A stretch of DNA of 64,000 bases from CAZZEX01 sp964653285. GTDB lineage: Bacteria > Chloroflexota > Anaerolineae > B4-G1. The notes beneath the pieces were generated by a model. It was not told the origin of the DNA. It did no database searches and saw nothing but the letters and a program-made list of their open reading frames with translations. The stretch covers positions 13,241-77,240 of the forward strand of contig CAZZEX010000007.1 in assembly GCA_964653285.1 (NCBI GenBank). Reading direction: 5' to 3'. Shown piece after piece: positions 42,979 through 50,928 of the stretch (its first letter is position 1; each line of letters begins with the position of its first letter). Both the position numbers and the translations under genes were made by a program.

Positions 42979-43381
42979 CTGGCGCCCTCTGCTTGTTTTC
43001 GAAAGCCTGACGCCAGCGGCGCAGCGAGAGTTCGAAGAGGCCACAACCGGGGAGGCCCGCCTTGTAAAGCCGGCCACAAGTCTCGAACATGGTGTACTTG
43101 GAGGCCAACAGGGCGATGTCCTTCTCCTTGGCCAGGGCGATGGTCTCCGGCGGCGGCAACTTCCCCCGCACGAAGACGATGACCTTGATGCCGACCATCT
43201 CCGTCGTGCGCACCACCTGAGGATTGGTCAGCCCCGTCATCAGGAGCGCGTCCTCGTGGGTGAAGGCCAGTACATCGCTCATCAGATCGGATCCGCATCC
43301 CATCTGTACTTCCTCATCCAGGTCAATGTTGCTAGAGATGACCTTGCCGTCTATGATTGAGAGGACCTCGCGTAATTTCAT
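42971..43381 (-). CDS. DRTGG-domain protein (first gene of the set)
   Basis: A 136-residue protein: MKLREVLSIIDGKVISSNID, MGCGSDLMSDVLAFTHEDAL, LLMTGLTNPQVVRTTEMVGI and VIVFVRGKLPPPETIALAKE. These match the DRTGG layout, as in the gene two positions downstream, though the two have diverged strongly. GGAAAGGAG lies at good distance before ATG 43381. A longer frame to 43573 has no support. Confidence 0.75.
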   Translation of the reverse strand: MKLREVLSIIDGKVISSNIDLDEEVQMGCGSDLMSDVLAFTHEDALLMTGLTNPQVVRTTEMVGIKVIVFVRGKLPPPETIALAKEKDIALLASKYTMFETCGRLYKAGLPGCGLFELSLRRWRQAFENKQRAPGG

Positions 43382-43480
43382 ACGCTCCTTTCCAGCGTGA
43401 AGTATAGCACATTTTAGCCTCGTTGCCAACAGCGCGCCAGCGCACTGGCCCGAAGCGCTGGTGCCAGGCCGTCTCCTACC

Positions 43481-43505
43481 TGCACCGCCGTGAACAGGCG
43501 GTGCA
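43481..43505. other. Perfect 9-bp stem-loop
   Basis: TGCACCGCC (43481-43489) pairs with GGCGGTGCA (43497-43505) across a 7-nt loop, in the gap between the DRTGG gene and the CPBP remnant. There is no T-run. Role unknown. Confidence 0.5.
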
Positions 43506-43569
43506 GCCCGCCTCGCCTGATCAAAGCCGTAGTATGACGGTCTGGAGACCACCTTTTTCCAGTCTTCTT

Positions 43570-43845
43570 TCATTCCTGTACTCCTTCAGGCTGCGCACGC
43601 CGCACCTGCCAAAGCCCGACGGCCAGCCACACGGCCATACCCACCAGCCCTGTCATTCCGCCCAGCAACGGGTTGACATCGGGGAACAGCAACCGCCAGA
43701 TGCCATACGCCTGGCCGTTGAACGCACCGTGAATCCAGCCCGCCAAAATCGAACTGCGATTCCGCAGTGTCAACTCGTTGCTCCGCCATCTAACAACCGG
43801 CTCTACAGCCCGAGGTCGCTTGCCGGGAGCACAAAGCCGGTCCAA
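43570..43845 (-). pseudogene. C-terminal fragment of a CPBP-family membrane protease
   Basis: The 3' part encodes SILAGWIHGAFNGQAYGIW and NPLLGGMTGLVGMAVWLAVG, the closing helices of CPBP (Abi) intramembrane metalloproteases, with the His-x3-Asn motif of the last active-site helix. The family is normally 200-300 residues; only about 60 remain. The N-terminal ~30 codons are not homologous. Fe-S and GAF-type fragments follow upstream, so this whole stretch is decaying. Confidence 0.65.
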
Positions 43846-43852
43846 TGGCTGC

Positions 43853-44275
43853 CTACCTTCCAGCGCTGAAGGAGAAGTGGATCACATCTTTCGGGCAGGT
43901 ATCCACACAGTTCCCGCACAGGATGCACTCGTCGTTCTCCATGTATCCAGTGCGTGCCATTTGATTGACATCCAGGCTCATCGGACAATTCTGGGTGCAC
44001 CTTCCGCAATCAATGCACTCGTCCGGTTCGGCCTTCAAGCGCAGCGCCGGCCACTTGACCAGGTTCCGGATCTTGCGCCCGAGGATCATGAACGGGGCCA
44101 TCCAGCAGATGGTATGGCAGCCTGCTCTCCGGCCAAAGACGACGGCCAGACCCAGGAACAGGGCGAGGGGGAAATTACGGAGAAGGTTCGTCCGTGTCAA
44201 ACTGGGACATAGCGTGGGCGAACAGTGTTGAAAATGGCCAGGATGTCGCGCAACCCCTCGGCCACCTGGCGGCAC
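43853..44275 (-). pseudogene. C-terminal fragment of a NapH-like polyferredoxin
   Basis: The recognisable part begins FPLALFLGLAVVFGRRAGCH, continues CWMAPFMILGRKIRN, and has two 4Fe-4S motifs: CIDCGRCTQNCP and CILCGNCVDTCP. Full-length relatives have several membrane helices before this point; here only one remains and the first ~30 codons are unrelated, continuing into the GAF fragment on another frame. It may still make a short protein, but is more likely a remnant of a membrane electron-transfer protein. Confidence 0.65.
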
Positions 44276-44373
44276 CGTTCGACCTCCTCAAGCCGCTCCC
44301 GTTCCGCCTGGTAGAGGCGCGCGTTCTCGATGGCTACCGCGACCTGGTTAGCAAAAGTGTGGGCCAACTCTGC
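44197..44373 (-). pseudogene. Fragment of a GAF-domain sensor
   Basis: A 58-codon open stretch without a start codon encodes ELAHTFANQVAVAIENARLY and QAERERLEEVERCRQVAEGL, the end of a GAF domain and the coiled linker to the next module of a sensor kinase. It is bounded upstream by a stop at 44374 and runs downstream into the Fe-S fragment in another frame. It marks a recombination joint around 44195-44225. Confidence 0.6.
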
Positions 44374-44547
44374 CTATTGGGGCGTAAAATGAACGTTACA
44401 AACCTGAAATGGTATTGTAACGGATATGAAACACTCAAGATGCCCATTTGGGGGTATAATAAACACGCTTGATACTGGTTTCACGGCGGGACACGCCCAA
44501 TTACGGGGGTCGGCCGTATCAAGTCTCCTCCTTTCATTTCTTGGCAG

Positions 44548-44590
44548 TGCCTGGGGGTCAGCCAACCCCGCCCTGGCGGGCTCCCAGGCA
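44548..44590. repeat. Nested palindromic hairpin
   Basis: Outer arms TGCCTGGG (44548-44555) and CCCAGGCA (44583-44590); inner CCCGCC (44567-) and GGCGGG (-44580). It is a strong stem-loop of unknown role in the region before recD2. Confidence 0.6.
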
Positions 44591-44756
44591 CGCCGTCTTT
44601 TCTCCCATCCACACCCTCACACTTCCATACTTCCCTGCTCCCCTGCTCCCCTGCTCCTCTGCCCCCTCGTTCCCCCCTCACCTCGTTACCTCGTCACTTT
44701 GTCATCCCATCATCCCGCCATTGGTCATTGATTATTTGTCGTTGGTCATTGTCCCC

Positions 44757-44785
44757 TTGCCTCCTGCCCCTTTCTCTGCTATCAT
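44757..44785 (+). promoter_or_regulatory. recD2 promoter (leaderless type)
   Basis: TTGCCT (44757-44762), 17-bp spacer, TATCAT (44780-44785). The recD2 ATG is 7 nt after the -10 box with no ribosome-binding site between, implying a leaderless mRNA. Confidence 0.6.
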
Positions 44786-44792
44786 TCCTCCA

Positions 44793-47096
44793 ATGTCCGA
44801 CCAACTTCATGGCACCGTCGAGCGCGTCACCTACTATAACGAAGAGACCGGCTACTCCGTCATCCGCCTCAACGTCGAAGGCCGATCCGAGCCTGCGGGC
44901 CGAGCCTCAGGCCGAGGCCTGGTGACCGTCGTCGGCAACCTACCGGAGGTGCAGCCGGGCGAGAGCCTGCGCCTGGAGGGCACCTGGACGACCCACCCGC
45001 AGTATGGCCACCAGTTCAAGGCCGAGCGGTGCAAGCAGATCCTCCCGGCCACCATTGAGGGCCTCAAACGTTACCTGGGCTCGGGACTGGTTAAGGGGGT
45101 GGGGCCTGTCACCGCGGCCCGCGTCGTCCAGCGCTTCGGCACCGATACGCTCCGCGTGCTCGACGAGGAGCCCCGGCGGCTGCGGGAGGCGCTGGGCGTG
45201 GGACCCAAGCGGGCGGCCGCCATCGCCAAAGCCTGGGAGGAACAGAAACACATCCGCGAGGTGATGCTGTTCCTCCAGAGCCACGGCGTCACCACTGGCC
45301 TGGCCGTCAAGATCTACAAGACCTACGGTAATGACGCGCTGCGGGTAGTGCGGGAGGACCCCTACCGGCTGGCCCGCGACATCTGGGGGGTGGGCTTCAA
45401 GACCGCCGACAAAATCGCCCGCGACCTGGGGTTGCCGCCCGACGCGCCATCTCGCGTGCAGGCCGGTGTGGCCTACGCGCTGAGTCAGCAGGCCGACGAG
45501 GGCCACGTCTACGCGCCGGAGGAGGAACTGGTGGCGGAGGCAGCCCGCCTGCTCGACGTCTCCCCCGATCTGGCCAGGGCAGCCATAAAGGACCTGGACG
45601 CCGACGAGGTGGTGCGCCGCGAGACGCTGGTCTATCCTCCCCCCCTTCCCTCCCCCCCAATGGGGGGCTTCCCTCCTTCCCCCCCCCCAATGGGGGGGAA
45701 AGAGGGGGGGCATGCAGTGCGCGAGGAACGGGCCGTCTATCTGGCCCCGTTCTACTACGGCGAGATCGGCGTTACCCGCCGCCTGCAGGGGCTGGTCGAA
45801 AGCCCCACCACCCGCCTGTTCCCTTTCCGTAACGTGGATTGGGACGCGCTGCTGGCCCAGGCTTCGGCCCAAGGCTCAGCCCGAGGGGTCACCCAGGGCT
45901 CTGCCATTGAACTCTCGGCCGAACAGCGGGAGGCCGTGCGCGCCGCGCTTACCCACAAGGTGACGGTGCTCACCGGTGGCCCGGGCACAGGCAAAACCGT
46001 CACCGTGCGCACCGTCATCGGGGCGCTGGAGGCGCTCCGCTGCCGGTATGCCCTCTGCGCCCCCACCGGTCGTGCCGCCAAACGCCTCTCGGAGGCGACG
46101 GGGCGGACCGCCAAAACCGTCCACCGGTTGTTGGAGTACTCCCCGCGGGAGGGGTTTCGCCGTAACGAGGAGAACCCGCTGGAGGTAGACTGCCTCATCG
46201 TGGACGAGGCCTCTATGCTCGACCTTCTGCTGACCAATCACCTGCTCAAAGCGGTGGACCCGGCCGCGCACGTGCTGTTCGTCGGCGACGTGGACCAACT
46301 CCCCTCCGTCGGCGCGGGCGACGTTCTGCGCGACGTCATCTCTTCCGGTCGCGCCGCCGTCGTGCAGTTGACCACCATCTTCCGCCAGGCCGCCGGCAGT
46401 CACATCGTCCTGGGGGCCCACCGCATCAACCGTGGTCAGATGCCGGTGCTGAACAAGGGGGACGATCTCTTTTTCTTCGCCAAAGAGAATCCGCAAGAGG
46501 TGGCCGACCTGATTGTAGATATTGTCCAGCGCCGTATCCCAGAGAAGTTTGGTCTCGATCCGCTGGAGGACGTGCAGGTACTAGCGCCCATGTACCGGGG
46601 CGCGGCGGGTGTATCTAACCTGAATACCCGACTGCAGGAAGCTCTCAACCAACCTGCCCCCAACCGGCCGGAGCGGCGGCTAGGCGGGCGCACGTTCAGA
46701 GTTGGAGACCGGGTCATGCAGACCACCAATAACTATGTGCTTGATGTATTCAACGGGGATATCGGGCGGATCGTGGTAATTGATGGGGTAAACCAAACGT
46801 TGACCGTCAGGATAGATGATCGCCCCGTGGAGTATGATTGGGCAGATGCAGGCGAGTTGGTGCATGCCTTCGCCATCTCGGTGCACAAGAGCCAGGGAGC
46901 AGAATACCCAGCAGTGGTCATGCCAGTGGTGACGCAGCACTATCTCCTTCTCTCACGTCAGATACTGTATACGGCCGTGACGAGAGCCAAGAGGTTGATG
47001 GTGTTGGTGGGTACTCGTAAGGCACTGGCAATCGCCATCCACAACAACCGCGTTGCGGAGCGACACTCCGGCCTGCGGGTTCGCCTTACCAGTTAG
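44793..47096 (+). CDS. recD2: RecD2-type 5'-3' DNA helicase
   Basis: A 768-residue superfamily 1B helicase acting outside RecBCD. The N-terminal OB-like region starts LHGTVERVTYYNEETGYSVI; helix-hairpin-helix units follow (RYLGSGLVKGVGPVTAARVV, REALGVGPKRAAAIAKAW). Walker A is LTGGPGTGKTVTVRTV, motif II is LIVDEASMLDL, GDVDQLPSVGAGDVLRD is motif III, and VHKSQGAEYPAVVMPV plus LYTAVTRAKRLMVLVG close the motor. Residues ~280-315 are an in-frame palindromic insertion. Short insert-like stretches also occur near residues 32-40 (SEPAGRASGRG) and 356-370 (ASAQGSARGVTQGS). ATG 44793 is chosen because of the promoter spacing and homology start. Confidence 0.93.
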   Translation: MSDQLHGTVERVTYYNEETGYSVIRLNVEGRSEPAGRASGRGLVTVVGNLPEVQPGESLRLEGTWTTHPQYGHQFKAERCKQILPATIEGLKRYLGSGLVKGVGPVTAARVVQRFGTDTLRVLDEEPRRLREALGVGPKRAAAIAKAWEEQKHIREVMLFLQSHGVTTGLAVKIYKTYGNDALRVVREDPYRLARDIWGVGFKTADKIARDLGLPPDAPSRVQAGVAYALSQQADEGHVYAPEEELVAEAARLLDVSPDLARAAIKDLDADEVVRRETLVYPPPLPSPPMGGFPPSPPPMGGKEGGHAVREERAVYLAPFYYGEIGVTRRLQGLVESPTTRLFPFRNVDWDALLAQASAQGSARGVTQGSAIELSAEQREAVRAALTHKVTVLTGGPGTGKTVTVRTVIGALEALRCRYALCAPTGRAAKRLSEATGRTAKTVHRLLEYSPREGFRRNEENPLEVDCLIVDEASMLDLLLTNHLLKAVDPAAHVLFVGDVDQLPSVGAGDVLRDVISSGRAAVVQLTTIFRQAAGSHIVLGAHRINRGQMPVLNKGDDLFFFAKENPQEVADLIVDIVQRRIPEKFGLDPLEDVQVLAPMYRGAAGVSNLNTRLQEALNQPAPNRPERRLGGRTFRVGDRVMQTTNNYVLDVFNGDIGRIVVIDGVNQTLTVRIDDRPVEYDWADAGELVHAFAISVHKSQGAEYPAVVMPVVTQHYLLLSRQILYTAVTRAKRLMVLVGTRKALAIAIHNNRVAERHSGLRVRLTS
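45630..45741. repeat. Palindromic G/C-run element inserted in frame in recD2
   Basis: Two CCCCCC-AATG-GGGGGG palindromes lie between direct repeats GTCTATC at 45630-45636 and 45735-45741. The repeat-to-repeat distance is 105 bp, exactly as for the copy in the SNF2 gene. It encodes PPMGG twice. Removing it restores LVYLAPFYYGE, the continuous strand expected of RecD2. Confidence 0.85.
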
Positions 47097-47294
47097 GTCA
47101 CGAACCGGGTCCTCAAACTTGATCTGGCGACGGGGCACGCCTAAGTTCTGCACCAATCGGGCCGCAGCCCATTGGCGGACCGGTTCTTCCTCCACGTTGC
47201 CGTAGGTACTCTCGTCACAGCACACACGCTGGCGGAACTCGGAATCCCACTGCTCGATGGGAAACTCGCCAGGACAGGGGTCGAAACGGGGCAT
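46953..47294 (-). pseudogene. Truncated HsdR-N-like gene
   Basis: The upstream ~70 codons encode EEEPVRQWAAARLVQNLGVP and RQIKFEDPVRDLTGKANP, like the start of a type I restriction HSDR_N-type nuclease domain. Homology stops near 47084, where the frame runs into the 3' end of recD2 on the opposite strand and continues antisense to it. The catalytic Asp/Glu-x-Lys region is lost. It is most likely a fragment left by a deletion that joined it to recD2. The family match is by eye and not strong. Confidence 0.45.
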
Positions 47295-47363
47295 AGAACA
47301 CCTCTCTTACGTTCGACTATATCGCACACTCATCTTACACGTTTACGACTGATTTACAAATAG

Positions 47364-47397
47364 AAAGAGCGGGAGCCTCTTGGCCCCCGCTCTTTGC
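47364..47397 (-). terminator. Terminator of the infC-rpmI-rplT operon
   Basis: AAAGAGCGGG (47364-47373) and CCCGCTCTTT (47386-47395) form a 10-bp stem with T/A-rich flanks on both sides, so it can stop transcription from either direction. Confidence 0.75.
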
Positions 47398-47415
47398 TTT
47401 TCGCCGGTAATAAGT

Positions 47416-47766
47416 CTACACCGCGCTCCTCGCCACCTCGACCAACTGAGCAAACGTCTCCGCGTCCCGCACGGCGATGTCGGCCAATATCTTGCGGTCC
47501 AACTCCACCCCGGCCTGCTTCAGGCCGTGGATAAAGCGGTTGTACGAAAGCCCATTCTGCCGCGCGGCCGCGTTGATGCGCGTGATCCACAACCGCCGCA
47601 GATCCCGCCGCCGCTGCCGTCGGTCCCGATAGGCATACCACTGCCCTTTCATCCACGCCTCGTTGGCCCGGCGGAAGAGGCGATGGCGCGTGCCGTAGTA
47701 CCCCTTAGTCTGGCGGATGATCTTCTTATGACGATAGCGTGTCCTGGTTCCTCCCTTGACTCTCAC
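47416..47766 (-). CDS. rplT: Ribosomal protein bL20
   Basis: The 116 residues match bL20 throughout: RTRYRHKKIIRQTKGYYGTR, RRANEAWMKGQWYAYRDRRQ and RRDLRRLWITRINAAARQNG. It binds 23S rRNA early in 50S assembly. The start is a GTG, 4 bp after the rpmI stop. It is the last gene of the infC-rpmI-rplT operon. Confidence 0.98.
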   Translation of the reverse strand: MRVKGGTRTRYRHKKIIRQTKGYYGTRHRLFRRANEAWMKGQWYAYRDRRQRRRDLRRLWITRINAAARQNGLSYNRFIHGLKQAGVELDRKILADIAVRDAETFAQLVEVARSAV

Positions 47767-47770
47767 GGCA

Positions 47771-47992
47771 CTACTTCCCCTTTTCCTTCAGATATGGTGC
47801 CAGACGGCGCACACGCCGCTGCACGCCCCCCGACTCTACCGGAATTTTCTCGTCGTAGAGGCGCTTCGCGCGCGTGCTCTTCTTGCGCCGCAAGTGGGAT
47901 TTGCCCACCTTGGTGCGCATCAACTTACCCTTGCCACCCTTCGTCCGGCGGAAGCGCTTGGATGTGGACTTGTGAGTCTTGATCTTCGGCAT
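47771..47992 (-). CDS. rpmI: Ribosomal protein bL35
   Basis: A 73-residue, very basic protein: MPKIKTHKSTSKRFRRTKGG, KLMRTKVGKSHLRRKKSTRA and the closing RRLAPYLKEKGK. Normal length and order (infC-rpmI-rplT). Confidence 0.97.
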   Translation of the reverse strand: MPKIKTHKSTSKRFRRTKGGKGKLMRTKVGKSHLRRKKSTRAKRLYDEKIPVESGGVQRRVRRLAPYLKEKGK

Positions 47993-48008
47993 TCTGCTAC
48001 CTCTTCTC

Positions 48009-48563
48009 CTACCTTTTGGTGCCGCCTTTCTTTGCCGGCGCCAGAACCATCAGCATCGTGCGTCCCTCCAGGTTCGGCTTTTGCTCGACCATCGCCACGT
48101 CGGATAGTTCCTCAGCAATCTGCGTCAGTTGCTCGCGAGCGATCTCGGGATAGCTGATCTCACGGCCCCGGAAGCGAATACGCACCTTCACCTTCATCCC
48201 GTCTTCCAACCAACGTCGGGCATCACGAACCTTGAAAGATCTGTGATGATCGGTTGTCTTAGGACGTAGACGGATCTCTTTGACCTCGATCTGTTTCTGT
48301 GCTTTACGCGCCTCTCGTTCCCGCTTTGCCTGCTGGTACATAAACTTGCCATAGTCCATCACCCGGGCAACAGGGGGGTCCGCAGTCGGTGACACTTCCA
48401 CCAGATCCAGGTCACGAGCGTGGGCAGCCGCTAATGCTTCAGATAACGGCACGATGCCCACGTGGGCGCCGTCGGCGTCAACAAGCCGGACCTGGGGAGC
48501 CCGGATTTGGTGGTTCAAGCGGTACTTTATTCGCTTGTCAGCACGATATTTCGTTTTCCTAAT
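48009..48563 (-). CDS. infC: Translation initiation factor IF-3
   Basis: IF-3 binds the 30S subunit and checks the start codon. RLNHQIRAPQVRLVDADGAH, MDYGKFMYQQAKREREARKA and the C-domain KVKVRIRFRGREISYPEIAR are diagnostic. No ATG, GTG or TTG lies at the proper place. An ATT at 48563 follows GAGGAGGT with 7-nt spacing, giving 184 residues that begin MRKTKYRADKRIKYRLNHQI. ATT is the known infC start in other bacteria, where it allows autoregulation. A frame to ATG 48620 would run through the ribosome-binding site and is less likely. Confidence 0.95.
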   Translation of the reverse strand: MRKTKYRADKRIKYRLNHQIRAPQVRLVDADGAHVGIVPLSEALAAAHARDLDLVEVSPTADPPVARVMDYGKFMYQQAKREREARKAQKQIEVKEIRLRPKTTDHHRSFKVRDARRWLEDGMKVKVRIRFRGREISYPEIAREQLTQIAEELSDVAMVEQKPNLEGRTMLMVLAPAKKGGTKR

Positions 48564-48610
48564 TCGGTCTACCTCCTCGCAAGTGAGCCAATCATGTGTG
48601 CACGATGGGG

Positions 48611-48639
48611 ATGATAACACAATTGCAAAAAGGTGTCAA
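48611..48639 (-). promoter_or_regulatory. infC operon promoter
   Basis: On the minus strand, consensus TTGACA (48639-48634), 17-bp spacer, TATCAT (48616-48611). The leader to the ATT start is only about 40 nt, so the operon lacks a long structured leader. Confidence 0.75.
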
Positions 48640-48660
48640 ATCATCCCAGGTGGCTGTCAG

Positions 48661-50448
48661 TCAGAGCGGTCGTTTCTCCGCCACCGCATCCTGCGCCAGT
48701 GCAATGAAATCATCCACGGACATCGCGCCGGGCACATTCCCGTCGCGCAGCCGCAGGTTCACCTGGTCGGCATCCATCTCCCGATTACCGATGACGAGCA
48801 TGTATGGAACCCTCTGCATCTGGGCATCACGGATCTTGGCCTGCATGCGCTCGCTCGAGTCGTCCACCTCAACCCGTAGCCCGGCCGCTCGCAGTTGCTC
48901 CGCTACAGAGCGGGCATAATCCACGTGACGGTCGGCGATGGGGATGAGCACTACCTGTACAGGGCTCAACCACGCCGGGAAAGCACCTCCGTAGTGTTCC
49001 ACAAGGACGCCGAAGAACCGCTCCAGGCTCCCTAGCAGCGCCCGATGCACCATGTACGGTCGGTGTTCCTTCCCGTCCTCGCCTACGTAGGTCATGTCGA
49101 ACCGTTCCGGCAGGTTGAAGTCGAACTGAATCGTCGTCAACTGCCAGGTTCGGCCTAGGGCGTCCTTGACGTGGATGTCAATCTTGGGCCCGTAGAAGGC
49201 CCCGCCCCCCTCGTCCACTTCGTAGGACAGCCCCTCCGCCTCGATGGCCTGGCGCAGGCTCTCCTGGGCCTGCGTCCACCGCTCTGGTTCCCCCACGTGA
49301 TTCTCTGGCATCGTCGCCAGGTAGACGTGGAAGTCCGAGAAGCCAAAGGCCCGTAACAGATCAAGCGAGAAACGCAATACGCGCAAGATCTCGCCCTCGA
49401 TCTGCTCCGGTGTGCAGAAGATGTGGGCGTCGTCCTGGGTAAAGCCGCGCACCCGCAGGAGGCCATGCAACACGCCGCTGCGCTCGTACCGGTAGACTGT
49501 CCCCAGTTCCGCCCACCGAAGCGGCAGTTCCCGGTAGGAACGGATGTGGGTCTTGTAGATCAGGATGTGGAAGGGGCAGTTCATTGGCTTCAGGAAGTAC
49601 TCCACCTCCTCGATGTCCATCGGGGAGTACATGCTATCCCGGTAGAAATCCAGGTGCCCAGACCGCTGCCATAGTTCCGCCTTGCCGATGTGAGGGGTGA
49701 AGACGATCTCGTAGCCCCCCTCGCGATGGCGTGCCCGCCAGAAGTCCTCAATGATCTGGCGGACGCGGCCTCCCTTGGGGTGCCAGTAGGCCATCCCCGC
49801 GCCGCCCTCTTCGTGGAAACTGATCAGGTCCAACTCTTTGATCAGCCGGCGGTGGTCTCGCTTCTCCACCTCCTCCTGCCAGGCCAGGAACTCGTCCAGT
49901 TGCTGCACCGTCTCCCAGGCCGTGCCGTAGATGCGCTGGAGCATCGGGCGGCGCTCGTCGCCGCGCCAGTAAGCCCCAGCCACGCTGAGCAACTTGATCG
50001 CGTCGGGGTTGATTTCCCGCGTGCTGCTCACGTGCGGCCCCCGGCACAGGTCTACGAACGGGCCACTTCGGTAGATCGAGAGTTTGGGCGCTTCCTCCAG
50101 CGGCTCACCGTACTCGTCCGTTCCGGCGGAGAGGATACCGTCAATCAACTCCAGCTTATAGGGTTGATCGGCGAAGATCTGGCGTGCCTCCTCTTCGTCA
50201 ACCTCCTGGTAGATGAAGTCATGCCCCTCGGCGATGATCTCTCGCATGCGGGCCTCGATCTCCTCCAGGTCCTCCGGCGTGAGCGGTCGAGGCAGGTCGA
50301 AGTCGTAGTAGAAGCCGTTTTCTATCGGCGGGCCGATAGCGATCAACCCGTCGGGAAACTTTTCCAGGACCGCCTGGGCCATCACGTGCGATGTTGAGTG
50401 ACGCAGTCGGTAAAGGCGACTTTCTTCGTATTTCACTTTCTCAGCCAT
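48661..50448 (-). CDS. thrS: Threonyl-tRNA synthetase
   Basis: Charges tRNA-Thr and edits Ser-tRNA-Thr. The 595 residues begin directly with the editing domain (LRHSTSHVMAQAVLEKFPDG, IGPPIENGFYYDFDLPRPLT); the N-terminal TGS domain of the 640-residue form is missing. The editing metal site includes HVSSTREI and AGAYWRGDERRPMLQRIYGT; class II motifs are in GLLRVRGFTQDDAHIF and VHRALLGSLERFFGVLVEHY; the anticodon domain ends the protein. AGGAGG precedes ATG 50448. A T-box leader controls it. Confidence 0.96.
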   Translation of the reverse strand: MAEKVKYEESRLYRLRHSTSHVMAQAVLEKFPDGLIAIGPPIENGFYYDFDLPRPLTPEDLEEIEARMREIIAEGHDFIYQEVDEEEARQIFADQPYKLELIDGILSAGTDEYGEPLEEAPKLSIYRSGPFVDLCRGPHVSSTREINPDAIKLLSVAGAYWRGDERRPMLQRIYGTAWETVQQLDEFLAWQEEVEKRDHRRLIKELDLISFHEEGGAGMAYWHPKGGRVRQIIEDFWRARHREGGYEIVFTPHIGKAELWQRSGHLDFYRDSMYSPMDIEEVEYFLKPMNCPFHILIYKTHIRSYRELPLRWAELGTVYRYERSGVLHGLLRVRGFTQDDAHIFCTPEQIEGEILRVLRFSLDLLRAFGFSDFHVYLATMPENHVGEPERWTQAQESLRQAIEAEGLSYEVDEGGGAFYGPKIDIHVKDALGRTWQLTTIQFDFNLPERFDMTYVGEDGKEHRPYMVHRALLGSLERFFGVLVEHYGGAFPAWLSPVQVVLIPIADRHVDYARSVAEQLRAAGLRVEVDDSSERMQAKIRDAQMQRVPYMLVIGNREMDADQVNLRLRDGNVPGAMSVDDFIALAQDAVAEKRPL

Positions 50449-50502
50449 TGTTTTCCTCCTCATACGTGATCGGATGGGTTGCATACCAAAGCGTGCGAAT
50501 AG

Positions 50503-50542
50503 TTCCAGTGTCCTCGTCAGTCTTCCAGTGTCCTCGTCAGTC
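50503..50542. repeat. 20-bp perfect tandem duplication in the thrS 5' region
   Basis: TTCCAGTGTCCTCGTCAGTC occurs at 50503-50522 and again at 50523-50542, between the T-box terminator and the thrS start codon. It lengthens the leader by one unit and has no obvious signal. Confidence 0.85.
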
Positions 50543-50559
50543 ATTGATTGGCCCTCCTA

Positions 50560-50815
50560 TACAAAAACCCCCACGCCTTGGGGCGTGGGGATCTCCTCCG
50601 TGGTTCCACCCAAGTTCGACAACGGATTGTCCATTAACACCGTTGACGCACTCTGAGGCGATAACGGGCCTTACCCGGAGCCCCATACTCTCGCCCGGAG
50701 GCAATTTGAGGGACCCACTCGCGGGGGGTTTTCCTGCCCGTCCGGTCGAGGGGACTTTCAGCCGACGCCCCCCTCTCTCTGGGACCTTCTCAGGACAGTA
50801 CTCGTCCCGGTCAAT
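50560..50815 (-). ncRNA. T-box riboswitch leader of thrS
   Basis: Read on the minus strand from about 50815: GACGAGTACTGTCC and AGAGAGAGG, GGCTGAAAG (stem I landmarks), then later the T-box bulge GGGTGGAACCACGG (50611-50598), followed by an intrinsic terminator CCCCACGCC / GGCGTGGGG plus TTTTTGT (50590-50562). This order is that of tRNA-sensing T-box leaders: uncharged tRNA-Thr would stabilise the antiterminator and allow thrS expression. The specifier codon could not be fixed by eye. Confidence 0.9.
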
Positions 50816-50841
50816 GCGTTGCTATTCTAAATTGTGCACTT

Positions 50842-50869
50842 ATTATAATCAGTTTGCGATTATTGTCAA
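50842..50869 (-). promoter_or_regulatory. thrS promoter
   Basis: On the minus strand, consensus TTGACA (50869-50864), 16-bp spacer, consensus TATAAT (50847-50842), just upstream of the T-box leader. Confidence 0.85.
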
Positions 50870-50928
50870 CCCTGCGTATTCATTCGTTGGGGCGTGCCGT
50901 TCGTAATTTCTCCGCCACAGCGGCTAAT

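Larger units (their letters stand above)
44374..44792. other. Intergenic region before recD2: hairpin and word repeats
   Basis: A nested palindrome lies at 44548-44590 (outer arms TGCCTGGG / CCCAGGCA, inner CCCGCC-ct-GGCGGG). From about 44600 to 44765 there are T/C-rich near-repeats: ctgctcccctgctcccctgc, acctcgttacctcgtcac, and ttggtcattgattatttg. TTACAA / TTGTAA arms lie at 44395-44420. No gene is seen. The recD2 promoter lies at the right end. Confidence 0.55.
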
